Origin: JBQCDV01 sp051960855
GTDB taxonomy: Bacteria; Actinomycetota; Actinomycetes; JAJZTN01
Length of the DNA: 26,689 bases
Assembly (NCBI GenBank): GCA_051960855.1
Contig: JBQCDV010000124.1
Coordinates: 1-26,689, forward strand
Direction of reading: 5' to 3'
Notes under the pieces: model-generated
What the model saw: the letters and a program-made list of their open reading frames with translations, nothing else
The model's database searches: none
Told to the model about the DNA's origin: nothing
In this document: positions 1-6,975 of the stretch, in pieces
How the letters are laid out: each line of letters opens with the position of its first letter
Numbering within the stretch: position 1 is the first letter of the stretch
Made by a program: the position numbers and the translations under genes

Positions 1-823
1 GGGGCCAGCCGACGAACGCGGCCGGTGGGCGGGGTGGGGTCCCGGCGCCACGGGGGGGCGACACGACCCGGGGGCGCGTGTGTTTTGCGGGGTGTGGGGG
101 TCCGGCGGCGCCTGACCGCGCCACCGACTCGGTGAGGGCAGCTGCCGCCCCCAGTACTGCCGCCGCGTGCAGGCGACCCGGTTGACGGCTGAGCCGCTCG
201 AGAGGTCCTGACACGGACACCGCCGCGATCACGCGGCCGCCGTTACCTCGCACTGGTGCGGACACCGAGCACACCCCGCGCTCCCGCTCCCCGACGCTCT
301 GCGCCCAGCCACGCCTGCGGACCTGCGAGAGGATCGTCGCGCTGAAGACGGCGCCGTGCAGACCCCGGTGCAGGCGCTCCGGCTCCTCCCACGCCAACAG
401 GATCTGGGCCGCGGACCCGGCGAGCATGGTGAGGGCGGCGCCAACGGGCACGGTGTCGCGCAAACCGGTCAGGCGCTCGGCAGCGGCGACGCACACGCGG
501 GCGTCCCCCTGGCGCCGGTAGAGCTGGGCGCTCTCGCCGGTGTGGTCGCGCAGCGCGGTCAGGACCGGCCCGGCTGCCGCCAGCAGCCGGTCCTCGCCAG
601 CCGCGGCCGCAAGCTCCGCCAGCCGAGGGCCGAGCACAAATCGACCCTGCATGTCGCGGGCCACGAGGCGGTGGTGTTCGAGCGCGACCGCAAGCCGGTG
701 CGCCGTCGGCCGGGCGAGCCCCGTAGCCCCGACCAGGTGAGCGAGCGTTGCCGGCCCCGCCTCCAGAGCCGCAAGGACGACGGCGGCCTTGTCCAGGACG
801 CCGACTCCGCTACTGTTGTCCAT
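1..823 (-). CDS. ndgR: IclR-family transcriptional regulator, NdgR/AreB/LtbR type (partial, runs off left edge)
   Basis: Translating the minus strand from ATG 823 gives MDNSSGVGVLDKAAVVLAAL, then an IclR winged helix-turn-helix (residues ~5-60, with TGLARPTAHRLAVALEHH) and an IclR effector domain (to ~236, with ESAQLYRRQGD and AWEEPERLHRGL). It closely resembles NdgR, the regulator divergent from leuCD in Streptomyces that controls leucine and other amino-acid genes. The family normally ends near residue 238. Here no stop codon occurs in any minus frame before base 1, so the protein carries at least 36 extra Pro/Arg-rich residues. A G7 run near 52-58 could hide a sequencing frameshift, but no frame there is closed. 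There is no clear Shine-Dalgarno; the hexamer CAGTAT six bases upstream would suit a leaderless transcript, weakly. Identity is firm; the C-terminus is not. Confidence 0.9.
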   Translation of the reverse strand, partial: MDNSSGVGVLDKAAVVLAALEAGPATLAHLVGATGLARPTAHRLAVALEHHRLVARDMQGRFVLGPRLAELAAAAGEDRLLAAAGPVLTALRDHTGESAQLYRRQGDARVCVAAAERLTGLRDTVPVGAALTMLAGSAAQILLAWEEPERLHRGLHGAVFSATILSQVRRRGWAQSVGERERGVCSVSAPVRGNGGRVIAAVSVSGPLERLSRQPGRLHAAAVLGAAAALTESVARSGAAGPPHPAKHTRPRVVSPPRGAGTPPRPPAAFVGWP

Positions 824-825
824 GT

Positions 826-845
826 TCCGATACTGCCGTCTCGGA
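826..845. promoter_or_regulatory. Candidate operator in the ndgR-leuC divergent region
   Basis: The 52 bp between the two divergent starts hold an inverted repeat, TCCGA-N10-TCGGA. IclR-family proteins bind short palindromes and NdgR-type proteins are known to act at leuC, so this is a plausible binding site. The arms are only 5 bp and the assignment rests mainly on position. No convincing -35/-10 pair for leuC was found; GATACT at 829-834 is a possible -10. Confidence 0.3.
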
Positions 846-875
846 TGGCGAGATGGCAAGGAGAGGGGTCCGGAG

Positions 876-2291
876 ATGGGACGCACGCTGGCGGAGAAGG
901 TCTGGGACGCGCACGTGGTGCGCTCGGCCGAGGGCGAGCCGGACCTGCTCTACATCGACCTGCACCTTGTCCATGAGGTGACCAGTCCCCAGGCGTTCGA
1001 CGGCCTGCGTGCGGCAGGGCGCCCGGTGCGGCGGCCCGACCTCACGATCGCGACCGAGGACCACAACGTCCCCACCGTCGGGATCGACCAGCCGATCGCA
1101 GACCCGGTGTCGCGGACGCAGGTGGAGACGCTGCGACGCAACTGCGAGGAGTTCGGCATCCGGCTGCACCCGATGGGAGACGCCGAGCAGGGCATCGTCC
1201 ACGTCATCGGCCCACAGCTGGGATTGACGCAGCCCGGCCTGACGATCGTCTGCGGCGACTCCCACACCTCGACGCACGGCGCTTTCGGAGCGCTGGCGTT
1301 CGGGATCGGCACCAGCGAGGTCGAGCACGTGCTCGCCACGCAGACGCTGCCGCTGGCGCCGTTCAAGACGATGGCGGTGACCGTCCAGGGTCAGCTGCCC
1401 GAAGGCGTGAGCGCCAAGGACCTCGTGCTCGCCGTCATCGCCCGCATCGGCACCGGGGGCGGTCAGGGGCACGTCATCGAGTACCGCGGCGAGGCGATCC
1501 GCGGCCTCTCGATGGAGGCGCGCATGACCATCTGCAACATGTCGATCGAGGCCGGAGCGCGCGCCGGCATGATCGCGCCGGATGAGACGACGTTCGCCTA
1601 CCTGCAGGGCCGTCCGCACGCGCCGCAGGGGGCGGACTGGGAGGCCGCAGTCGAGTACTGGCGGGGCCTTCGCACCGATGACGACGCCGTCTTCGACCGG
1701 GAGGTCGTCATCGACGCCGGCGAGCTCTCGCCGTTCGTGACCTGGGGAACCAACCCGGGCCAGGGTGCCCCGCTGTCGGCACGCATCCCCTCACCTGAGG
1801 ACTTCGACGACCCGCAAGCGCGTTCGGCCGCACAGCGGGCGCTGGAGTACATGGGGCTCGAGGCGGGGACACCGCTGCGTGAGGTGGCCGTCGACACCGT
1901 CTTCGTCGGCTCGTGCACCAACGGCCGCATCGAGGACCTGCGCACCGCTGCCGCTGTGTTGCGCGGCCGCCGGGTCGCAGACAGCGTGCGCATGCTCGTC
2001 GTGCCGGGATCGATGCGGGTGCGCCAGCAGGCGGAGGCCGAAGGCCTGGACAAGGTCTTCACGGCGGCGGGCGCGGAGTGGCGTCAGGCGGGGTGCTCGA
2101 TGTGCCTGGGTATGAACCCCGACCAGCTCGCACCGGGGGAGCGCTCGGCCTCGACGTCCAACCGCAACTTTGAAGGCCGCCAGGGCAAGGGCGGCCGGAC
2201 CCACTTGGTGTCGCCTGCAGTTGCGGCCGCCACCGCCGTCGCCGGGACCCTGGCAGCACCGGCCGACCTGCCCGTTCTCGCCACCGCGTGA
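876..2291 (+). CDS. leuC: 3-isopropylmalate dehydratase, large subunit
   Basis: Isomerises 2-isopropylmalate to 3-isopropylmalate in leucine biosynthesis, as a heterodimer with LeuD, in the cytosol. The 471-aa product has the aconitase-family layout: an N-terminal MGRTLAEKVWDAHVV, the segment VCGDSHTSTHGAFGALAFGI, and the three 4Fe-4S ligands in GSCTNGR (C347) and CSMCLGMNPD (C407, C410). The reading frame is open back to 789, but ATG 876 is chosen because it begins the conserved N-terminus and follows a purine-rich stretch (858-868, AAGGAGAGGGG). A gap of 46 bp separates it from leuD, with which it forms an operon. The divergent IclR gene is its likely regulator. Confidence 0.97.
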   Translation: MGRTLAEKVWDAHVVRSAEGEPDLLYIDLHLVHEVTSPQAFDGLRAAGRPVRRPDLTIATEDHNVPTVGIDQPIADPVSRTQVETLRRNCEEFGIRLHPMGDAEQGIVHVIGPQLGLTQPGLTIVCGDSHTSTHGAFGALAFGIGTSEVEHVLATQTLPLAPFKTMAVTVQGQLPEGVSAKDLVLAVIARIGTGGGQGHVIEYRGEAIRGLSMEARMTICNMSIEAGARAGMIAPDETTFAYLQGRPHAPQGADWEAAVEYWRGLRTDDDAVFDREVVIDAGELSPFVTWGTNPGQGAPLSARIPSPEDFDDPQARSAAQRALEYMGLEAGTPLREVAVDTVFVGSCTNGRIEDLRTAAAVLRGRRVADSVRMLVVPGSMRVRQQAEAEGLDKVFTAAGAEWRQAGCSMCLGMNPDQLAPGERSASTSNRNFEGRQGKGGRTHLVSPAVAAATAVAGTLAAPADLPVLATA

Positions 2292-2337
2292 CCGCGGACG
2301 ACCCGACAACCCGCGCGACACAAGGAGTTTTCTCGTC

Positions 2338-2940
2338 ATGAGTGGCCTGCAGCCCTTCACCGTCCACACCGGTACCGCTCTGCCGCTGCGGCGGACCAAC
2401 GTCGACACCGACCAGATCATCCCGGCTGTCTACCTCAAGCGGGTGACGCGCACGGGCTTCGAGGATGCGCTCTTCGCCGCCTGGCGCAACGACCCGGATT
2501 TCGAGCTCAACCGCCCCGAGTATCAGGGGGCGTCGATTCTGGTAGCCGGCCCCGACTTCGGCACCGGGTCGTCCCGGGAGCACGCCGTCTGGGCGCTGCG
2601 TGACTACGGTTTCCGGGTCGTCATCTCTCCTCGGTTCGCCGACATCTTCCGCGGCAACTCCGGGAAGCAGGGACTGCTGACTGCGGTCGTCGGTCAGGCA
2701 GACGTCGAGCGGCTATGGGAGATCGTGGAGTCGCAGCCGTCGACGCCGGTGACCGTCGACCTGGAGCAGCGCACGGTCACCGCCGGAGACTGGAGTGCGG
2801 CGTTCGACATCGACGACTACACCCGCTGGCGTCTGCTCGAGGGACTCGACGATGTGGGGCTGACCCTCCGTCATGTTGACGAGATCAGCGCGTACGAGGC
2901 CCAGCGCCCGGAGTGGAAGCCCGTCACTCTGTCCGTCTGA
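2338..2940 (+). CDS. leuD: 3-isopropylmalate dehydratase, small subunit
   Basis: Swivelling-domain partner of LeuC. The 200-aa product begins MSGLQPFTVHTGTALPLRRT and shows the family segments NVDTDQIIPAVYLKRV, GPDFGTGSSREHAVWAL and SPRFADIFRGN, which shape substrate recognition and the interface with LeuC. The frame is open upstream to 2170, but ATG 2338 is supported by AAGGAG at 2322-2327, ten bases ahead. It lies 46 bp after leuC and is almost certainly co-transcribed with it. No clear terminator was seen after it; the 236 bp to hup hold no gene, and a hup promoter lies near their end. Confidence 0.96.
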   Translation: MSGLQPFTVHTGTALPLRRTNVDTDQIIPAVYLKRVTRTGFEDALFAAWRNDPDFELNRPEYQGASILVAGPDFGTGSSREHAVWALRDYGFRVVISPRFADIFRGNSGKQGLLTAVVGQADVERLWEIVESQPSTPVTVDLEQRTVTAGDWSAAFDIDDYTRWRLLEGLDDVGLTLRHVDEISAYEAQRPEWKPVTLSV

Positions 2941-3094
2941 GACCCGAATCCCTCGGAAAGCGTTGGAAAGACTGGGTTCTCACGCCGACACGAGACAGCT
3001 CGGCGGCAGATTCGGTCCTCCGACCTCGGCCACTCCTGCCTCGCTCCGAGGGCTGGATCTGCTGCGACACAACGAATTTCCCTCGTCGCGGTGA

Positions 3095-3123
3095 TTGTGC
3101 AGCGGCTGGCGTGCCCCTACCGT
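3095..3123 (+). promoter_or_regulatory. Probable SigA-type promoter of hup
   Basis: TTGTGC (3095-3100), a 17-nt spacer, then TACCGT (3118-3123), which fits the actinobacterial TAnnnT -10. The expected start near 3130 gives a leader of about 47 nt containing the hup ribosome site (AAGGGG at 3166-3171). Confidence 0.55.
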
Positions 3124-3176
3124 CCCCTTACAAAGCGTCGGGCGTGGGCTCGACACAGGTCCTCTAAGGGGAATCA

Positions 3177-4004
3177 GTGAACAAGGCTCAGTTGGTCGAG
3201 GAGCTCGCGAAGGCCTTCGACGGCAACCGGCGCCAGGCCCAGCACGCGCTCGAGACCGTAGTCGACACCATCACCCGCGCCGTCGCCAAGGGGGAGAAGG
3301 TCGGCATCACCGGGTTCGGGTCCTTCGAGCGGATCGAGCGGGCGGCTCGTACCGCGCGCAACCCGCGTACCGGCGCATCGGTCAAGCTCAAGAAGACTGC
3401 CGTTCCGCGCTTCCGGGCCGGTGCTGCCCTGAAGACGGTTGTCGCCGACCCCCGGAAGCTGCCCAAGGTTGCAAAGGCGGCGGCGGCACCGGCAGCCCGT
3501 GCCGCGAATGGCGCGGGGTCGGCCGCAAAGTCTGCTGCGGCAACGCGCTCCACCTCGAAGGCTGCCCCGGCGAAGACGGCCGCGACGGCCACGAAGGCGG
3601 CGCCGGCCAAGACCAGCGCTCGCTCGACAGCGACCAAGGCCGCGCCCGCGAAGGCCGCGCCCACCAAGGCCGCCACCACCAAGGCCGCCACCACCAAGGC
3701 CGCTGCCAGCCGGACGAGCAGTACCGCGGCGAAGTCGGCAGCCAAGACCGCCCCGGCTCGCGCAGGAGCCGCGAAGACCGCCGCGCCGGCAGCCACGAAG
3801 GCGGCAACCGCTCAGCGCAGTGCCAGCAAGGCAACCGCGACGAAGACCAGCCCGAGCAAGGCAGCCGCGAGCAAGACCAGCCCGAGCAAGACCAGCCCGA
3901 GCAAGACCAGCCCGAGTAAGACCACTGCGACGAAGACCACCGCGACAAAGGCAGCCAGCAAGACGGCTGCCAAGAAGGCGCCGGCTCGACGCCCCGCTCG
4001 TTGA
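3177..4004 (+). CDS. hup: HU-family nucleoid protein with long Lys/Ala-rich tail (HupS/HupB type)
   Basis: A histone-like DNA-binding protein that bends and compacts the chromosome. Residues 1-95 are a complete HU domain: MNKAQLVEELAKAF start, GFGSF at 46-50, and the RNPRTG arm tip with the DNA-intercalating proline at 63. Residues 96-275 form a basic, low-complexity H1-like tail built from AKAAP/TKAAT/SPSK motifs, as in Streptomyces HupS and mycobacterial HupB (both about 215 aa); at 275 aa this tail is longer. Its end is RRPAR. The GTG start follows AAGGGG by five bases. The gene stands alone between its own promoter and a strong terminator. Its position just after leuD is the usual place for hupS. 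Confidence 0.95.
   Translation: MNKAQLVEELAKAFDGNRRQAQHALETVVDTITRAVAKGEKVGITGFGSFERIERAARTARNPRTGASVKLKKTAVPRFRAGAALKTVVADPRKLPKVAKAAAAPAARAANGAGSAAKSAAATRSTSKAAPAKTAATATKAAPAKTSARSTATKAAPAKAAPTKAATTKAATTKAAASRTSSTAAKSAAKTAPARAGAAKTAAPAATKAATAQRSASKATATKTSPSKAAASKTSPSKTSPSKTSPSKTTATKTTATKAASKTAAKKAPARRPAR
3843..3917 (+). repeat. 15-bp coding repeats in the HU tail
   Basis: The unit AAGACCAGCCCGAGC, encoding KTSPS, occurs at 3843-3857 and three times in tandem at 3873-3917, with the last base changed in the final copy. A second short tandem repeat (12-15 bp, ACCAAGGCCGCC core) lies around 3661-3705. Near-identity at DNA level points to recent slippage or unequal crossing-over. Confidence 0.85.
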
Positions 4005-4022
4005 TCCCGTAGCTCTGACACG

Positions 4023-4051
4023 AAGGGGCCGGCCCAGGGGGCCGGCCCCTT
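4023..4051 (+). terminator. Rho-independent-like terminator after hup
   Basis: A perfect 13-bp stem, AAGGGGCCGGCCC (4023-4035), with a 3-nt loop AGG, closed by 4039-4051. It starts 18 bases after the hup stop. The flanking AA/TT lets it work in both directions, and cofC converges from the right. There is no long U-tract, as is common in actinobacteria. Confidence 0.85.
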
Positions 4052-4090
4052 CTGCTTGTCCAGTTCTGCTCGTCCGGTGTGCTTGCCTTG

Positions 4091-4165
4091 CCTGATCCGG
4101 CCAGATCCGGCCTGATCCGGCCTGATCACACCAGGGTCGACCAGAGCGGATCAGGTCCGATCAGG
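4091..4165. repeat. 10-bp repeat array with inverted copies, between hup and cofC
   Basis: Four consecutive decamers in exact 10-bp register: CCTGATCCGG (4091), CCAGATCCGG (4101), CCTGATCCGG (4111), CCTGATCACA (4121). After 16 bases come two inverted copies, CGGATCAGG (4147-4155) and CCGATCAGG (4157-4165), the second covering the cofC stop codon. The arms could pair into a stem and act as a second terminator. The helical-turn spacing would also suit cooperative protein binding. Confidence 0.75.
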
Positions 4166-5114
4166 GCAGACAGACGTCGACGGCTTTCCCGTTCTCGTCA
4201 ACGGCAACGAAGACGCGCTGTCCAGGTCTCGCCGATGCTGGCAGCGCCGACGGCACGAGACGGCCGTCATCCAGGACAACTCCTCCGGCCTCCTGCCGCC
4301 GCAGGACAGTCCCGGCATGCCAGCTTGGCAGGGCGACAGAGGAGAGGGCGGCAGTCGTGGCAGGCCCAACGCCGAGCCGACAGGCGGTTTGCAGATCCGC
4401 GAGCGTGTCGACGTCCTGCCGCCAGCGGATCGGAGCCCACGTCGCAGCGGCAGCGCCGGCTCGTCGGTGGGCGGCTGCGGAGGCAGGCCCAAAGGCCGGT
4501 GTCGGCAAGCTGCCCGCTCGGGCTGCGAGCAGGGCGGTCGACCCAGTGCCGTCCGCGTCCGGCACCACCAGCCGCACGTCGTGCTCACCGTCGTGCGCGG
4601 CGCGCTCCTGCTGCTCCGACACCCGTGTGAGGAGCTCGGTCACCTCGGTCGAGCGCAGCGCCGGGAGGTCGCCGAGCACCACGGCGACCCCTTGTTCGCG
4701 TTCGCGGACGTGGGCGAGACCGCTGCGGATGGCGGCGTTCAAGGCGGAGGCGGGAGACCCTGTCAAGGGATCCGCGGGAGAAGCGGGATCGCGTGCGACA
4801 GCAGCCGCGGGCGGCGCAGTCTCCGTCACCACGTCGGCGTCCAGGGAACGCGCGACGTCCCGCACGGCTGCGTCGTTCGTGACCACGATGAGCGAGCTGA
4901 CGGCCGGCGACGACGCGAGGGCGCTGAGAGTGTCCGTGACGAAGGCCAACGCCAGCCGCTCCCGATCCCGGGGAGGCAGGGCAAGGCGTGACTTCGCACT
5001 GCGGATGACCTTGACCGGGACGACGACGCTCCAGCCGCCCTGCGCCAGCGGCGGGTTCGCTGCGGATGGGTCGGCCAGCCCGCCACTGCCGGCCTGCGCG
5101 CCGCGATCCGTCAT
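4161..5114 (-). CDS. cofC: CofC/FbiD-type guanylyltransferase of coenzyme F420 synthesis, with C-terminal OB-like extension
   Basis: Transfers GMP from GTP to phosphoenolpyruvate or 2-phospholactate, providing the side-chain precursor of coenzyme F420. The 317-aa product shows the family motifs VPVKVIRSAKSRLA (32-45), SALNAAIRSG (123-132), VVLGDLPALRS (145-155), VVPDADGTGSTALL (183-196), AFGPASAAAH (207-216) and RQDVDTLADL (232-241). Family members are about 210-230 aa. Extra parts are a disordered N-terminus (1-27), an Ala/Pro insert (about 101-120), and a C-terminal segment (262-317) with GTV, GGVVLDDGRLVP and RPGQRVFV, which recalls a cold-shock/OB barrel. ATG 5114 has GAGG ten bases upstream (5125-5128). 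It is divergent from plsC (44 bp between starts) and converges on hup. Which acid it uses cannot be told. Confidence 0.92.
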   Translation of the reverse strand: MTDRGAQAGSGGLADPSAANPPLAQGGWSVVVPVKVIRSAKSRLALPPRDRERLALAFVTDTLSALASSPAVSSLIVVTNDAAVRDVARSLDADVVTETAPPAAAVARDPASPADPLTGSPASALNAAIRSGLAHVREREQGVAVVLGDLPALRSTEVTELLTRVSEQQERAAHDGEHDVRLVVPDADGTGSTALLAARAGSLPTPAFGPASAAAHRRAGAAAATWAPIRWRQDVDTLADLQTACRLGVGPATTAALSSVALPSWHAGTVLRRQEAGGVVLDDGRLVPSALPASARPGQRVFVAVDENGKAVDVCLP

Positions 5115-5158
5115 GATGGGTCATCCTCGCAGGTCACCGACGAAGGAGCGTGAGGCGC

Positions 5159-5908
5159 ATGCGACCGGTGCGACCGATGGCCGAGCGCCGCGGCCCGTGG
5201 TGGCGGTTCATCATCGCGGTGCTGCGCCGACCGCTGTTCGCGATGGCCCAGTACGAGTGGCAGGGTGCCGACCGGCTGCCGACGACGGGTGGGGTGATCG
5301 TGTGCCCCAACCACATCTCGTACGTCGACCCGCTGATGATCGCGCTGTTCCTGCACGAGCACGGCCGCCTCGTACGCTTCCTCGCCAAGTCCAGCCTCTG
5401 GAAGGTGCCGCTGCTCAAGCAGGTCCTCAATGGGACCGGCCAGATCCCGGTGGTGCGCAACAGCGCTGAGGCCAGTGGCGCCTTCGCAGACGCCCTGCGG
5501 TCGCTCGACGAGGGACATGCGGTGGTCGTCTACCCGGAAGCCACCGTCACCCGCGACCCTCGGCTGTGGCCGATGGCTGGCAAGACCGGCGCCGCTCGCC
5601 TGGCACTCACGACTGGCTGCCCGGTGCTGCCGGTCGCGCAGTGGGGGGCCCAGGACGTCCTGGAGCCGTACGGCAAACGTCTCCATGTGCGGCCCAAGCA
5701 TCGGGTCGTTGTGAGGGTCGGCGACCCGGTCGAGCTTGACGACCTCCGCAACCGTCCACTCGACGCCGCGGTGGTCCGCGAGGCGACCGGACGGATCCTC
5801 GACGCCATCACCGCCATGCTCGCCGAGATCCGCGGCGAGCAGCCGCCTGCGGAGCGTTTCGACCCGCGCGCGCTCGGAGTTGCCGAGACGGGCAACCCGG
5901 AGAAGTGA
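5159..5908 (+). CDS. plsC: 1-acyl-sn-glycerol-3-phosphate acyltransferase (PlsC family)
   Basis: Acylates lysophosphatidic acid to phosphatidic acid at the inner face of the membrane. The 249-aa product has acyltransferase motif I as NHISYVD (N51, H52, D57; the H-X4-D catalytic pair), motif II-like residues around 92-100 (GTGQIPVVRN), motif III as YPEATVTRD (125-133; the usual EGT is EAT), and motif IV in GCPVLPVAQWG. A GTG at 5150 is in frame, but the AAGGAG at 5143-5148 is one base from it and ten bases from ATG 5159, so ATG 5159 is preferred. The stop overlaps the gpsA start (GTGA), so the two are coupled; GpsA makes the glycerol-3-phosphate backbone. Acyl-chain specificity is unknown. Confidence 0.94.
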   Translation: MRPVRPMAERRGPWWRFIIAVLRRPLFAMAQYEWQGADRLPTTGGVIVCPNHISYVDPLMIALFLHEHGRLVRFLAKSSLWKVPLLKQVLNGTGQIPVVRNSAEASGAFADALRSLDEGHAVVVYPEATVTRDPRLWPMAGKTGAARLALTTGCPVLPVAQWGAQDVLEPYGKRLHVRPKHRVVVRVGDPVELDDLRNRPLDAAVVREATGRILDAITAMLAEIRGEQPPAERFDPRALGVAETGNPEK

Positions 5909-6963
5909 GCGGCCGGGGCGACAGGCGCGTTCGCGCGAGCCGTCAGCGCACGGTCACGGTGCTCGGCGCGGGCAGCTGGGGCACAACGTTCTCGCTGGTC
6001 CTTGCCGACGCCGGCCACGCAGTCCGGCTCTGGTCGCGGCGTCCCGACCTCGCCGCTGCCATCTCCCAGCGGCGCGTCAACCCTGACTATCTGCCCGGGC
6101 GGCAACTGCCACCCTCCATCACCGCTACCTCCGATGCTGCCGAGGCGCTCGCGGACGCGGACTACGTGGTGCTCGCGGTCCCGAGCCAGACCCTGCGCGG
6201 CAACCTCACTCAGTGGGCGCCGCACCTGCCCGAGGTGCCGATTGTCAGTCTCCTCAAGGGAATCGAGCTGCACACTGGGCGGCGGATGAGCGAGGTGGTC
6301 ACCGAGGTCACCGGTCGTGACCCCTCCCAGGTCGTCGTCATCAGCGGCCCGAACCTCGCCCGCGAGATTGCCGACCGTCAGCCGTCGGCAGCAGTGGTGG
6401 CGTGCAGCGACGAGGCGACAGCAGCCGAGGTGCAGGCAGCGGTCGCCACGCCCTACTTCCGGCCCTACACCAACCGGGACGTGGTCGGCGTCGAGATCGC
6501 CGGCGCGCTCAAGAACGTCGTCGCGCTCGCCGCCGGCATCGCCGAGGGCATGGGCTTCGGCGACAACACCCGCGCGACCATCATCACGCGTGGCCTTGCC
6601 GAGACGATGCGGCTGGGGCTCGCCCTCGGGGCTGACCCCACCACGTTCAGCGGCCTCGCCGGCGTCGGCGACCTGGTCGCCACCTGCTCGTCCCCGCTGT
6701 CGCGCAACCGCAGTTTCGGCGAGCAACTGGGCCGCGGGGTGGACGTCGCCGACGTCCTGGCAGGGTCGCGTCAAATCGCTGAGGGCGTGCGCACCAGCGA
6801 GAGCGTGCTCGAGCTGGCGGGGCGCCTGGGCGTTGACATGCCCCTCACGGCCGCTGTCGTCGGGGTCGTGCGTGACCACCTGCCGCTGCCTCAGCTGGCC
6901 GAGGCCCTGATGGATCGGCCACCGCGCAGCGAGCACGACGGTCTCTCTCCCGCCGGCTCCTGA
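5905..6963 (+). CDS. gpsA: NAD(P)H-dependent glycerol-3-phosphate dehydrogenase
   Basis: Reduces dihydroxyacetone phosphate to sn-glycerol-3-phosphate, the backbone of phospholipids. The 352-aa product has the Rossmann motif GAGSWGT (21-27), VSLLKGIE with K118, ISGPNLAREI (146-155), and the catalytic lysine K203 in AGALKNVVALAAGIAEGMG; the C-terminal domain has NTRATIITRGLAE and SGLAGVGDLVATC. GTG 5905 overlaps the plsC stop; no better in-frame start lies before the nucleotide-binding loop, and the first 15 residues are an Arg-rich lead. It ends eight bases from the convergent PLP-enzyme gene. Confidence 0.96.
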   Translation: MSGRGDRRVRASRQRTVTVLGAGSWGTTFSLVLADAGHAVRLWSRRPDLAAAISQRRVNPDYLPGRQLPPSITATSDAAEALADADYVVLAVPSQTLRGNLTQWAPHLPEVPIVSLLKGIELHTGRRMSEVVTEVTGRDPSQVVVISGPNLAREIADRQPSAAVVACSDEATAAEVQAAVATPYFRPYTNRDVVGVEIAGALKNVVALAAGIAEGMGFGDNTRATIITRGLAETMRLGLALGADPTTFSGLAGVGDLVATCSSPLSRNRSFGEQLGRGVDVADVLAGSRQIAEGVRTSESVLELAGRLGVDMPLTAAVVGVVRDHLPLPQLAEALMDRPPRSEHDGLSPAGS

Positions 6964-6975
6964 CCCTGCGGTCAG
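6960..6975. terminator. Short palindrome over two convergent stop codons
   Basis: CTGACC (6960-6965), loop CTGC, GGTCAG (6970-6975). The left arm contains the gpsA stop TGA and the right arm, read on the minus strand, contains the stop of the convergent gene. A 6-bp stem is short for a terminator on its own. Confidence 0.35.

Noticed and set aside
356..976. 206-codon plus-strand frame opposite the IclR gene
   Set aside because: The minus-strand protein is a clear NdgR homologue; the plus frame has no family features and crosses into leuC out of frame.
2941..3094. Short plus-strand frames between leuD and hup
   Set aside because: No ribosome site, no family features, and they overlap the hup promoter region.
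3660..3917. Minisatellite or mobile element in hup
   Set aside because: The repeats keep the reading frame and match the known Lys/Ala-rich tail type, so they are part of the gene.
4091..4165. CRISPR-like array
   Set aside because: Units are 10 bp with no spacers, and there are no cas genes.
4079..4630. Plus-strand frame opposite cofC
   Set aside because: Arg/Pro-rich shadow; starts inside the repeat array and has no ribosome site.
5150..5158. GTG 5150 as plsC start
   Set aside because: The ribosome site is one base away from it but ten bases from ATG 5159.
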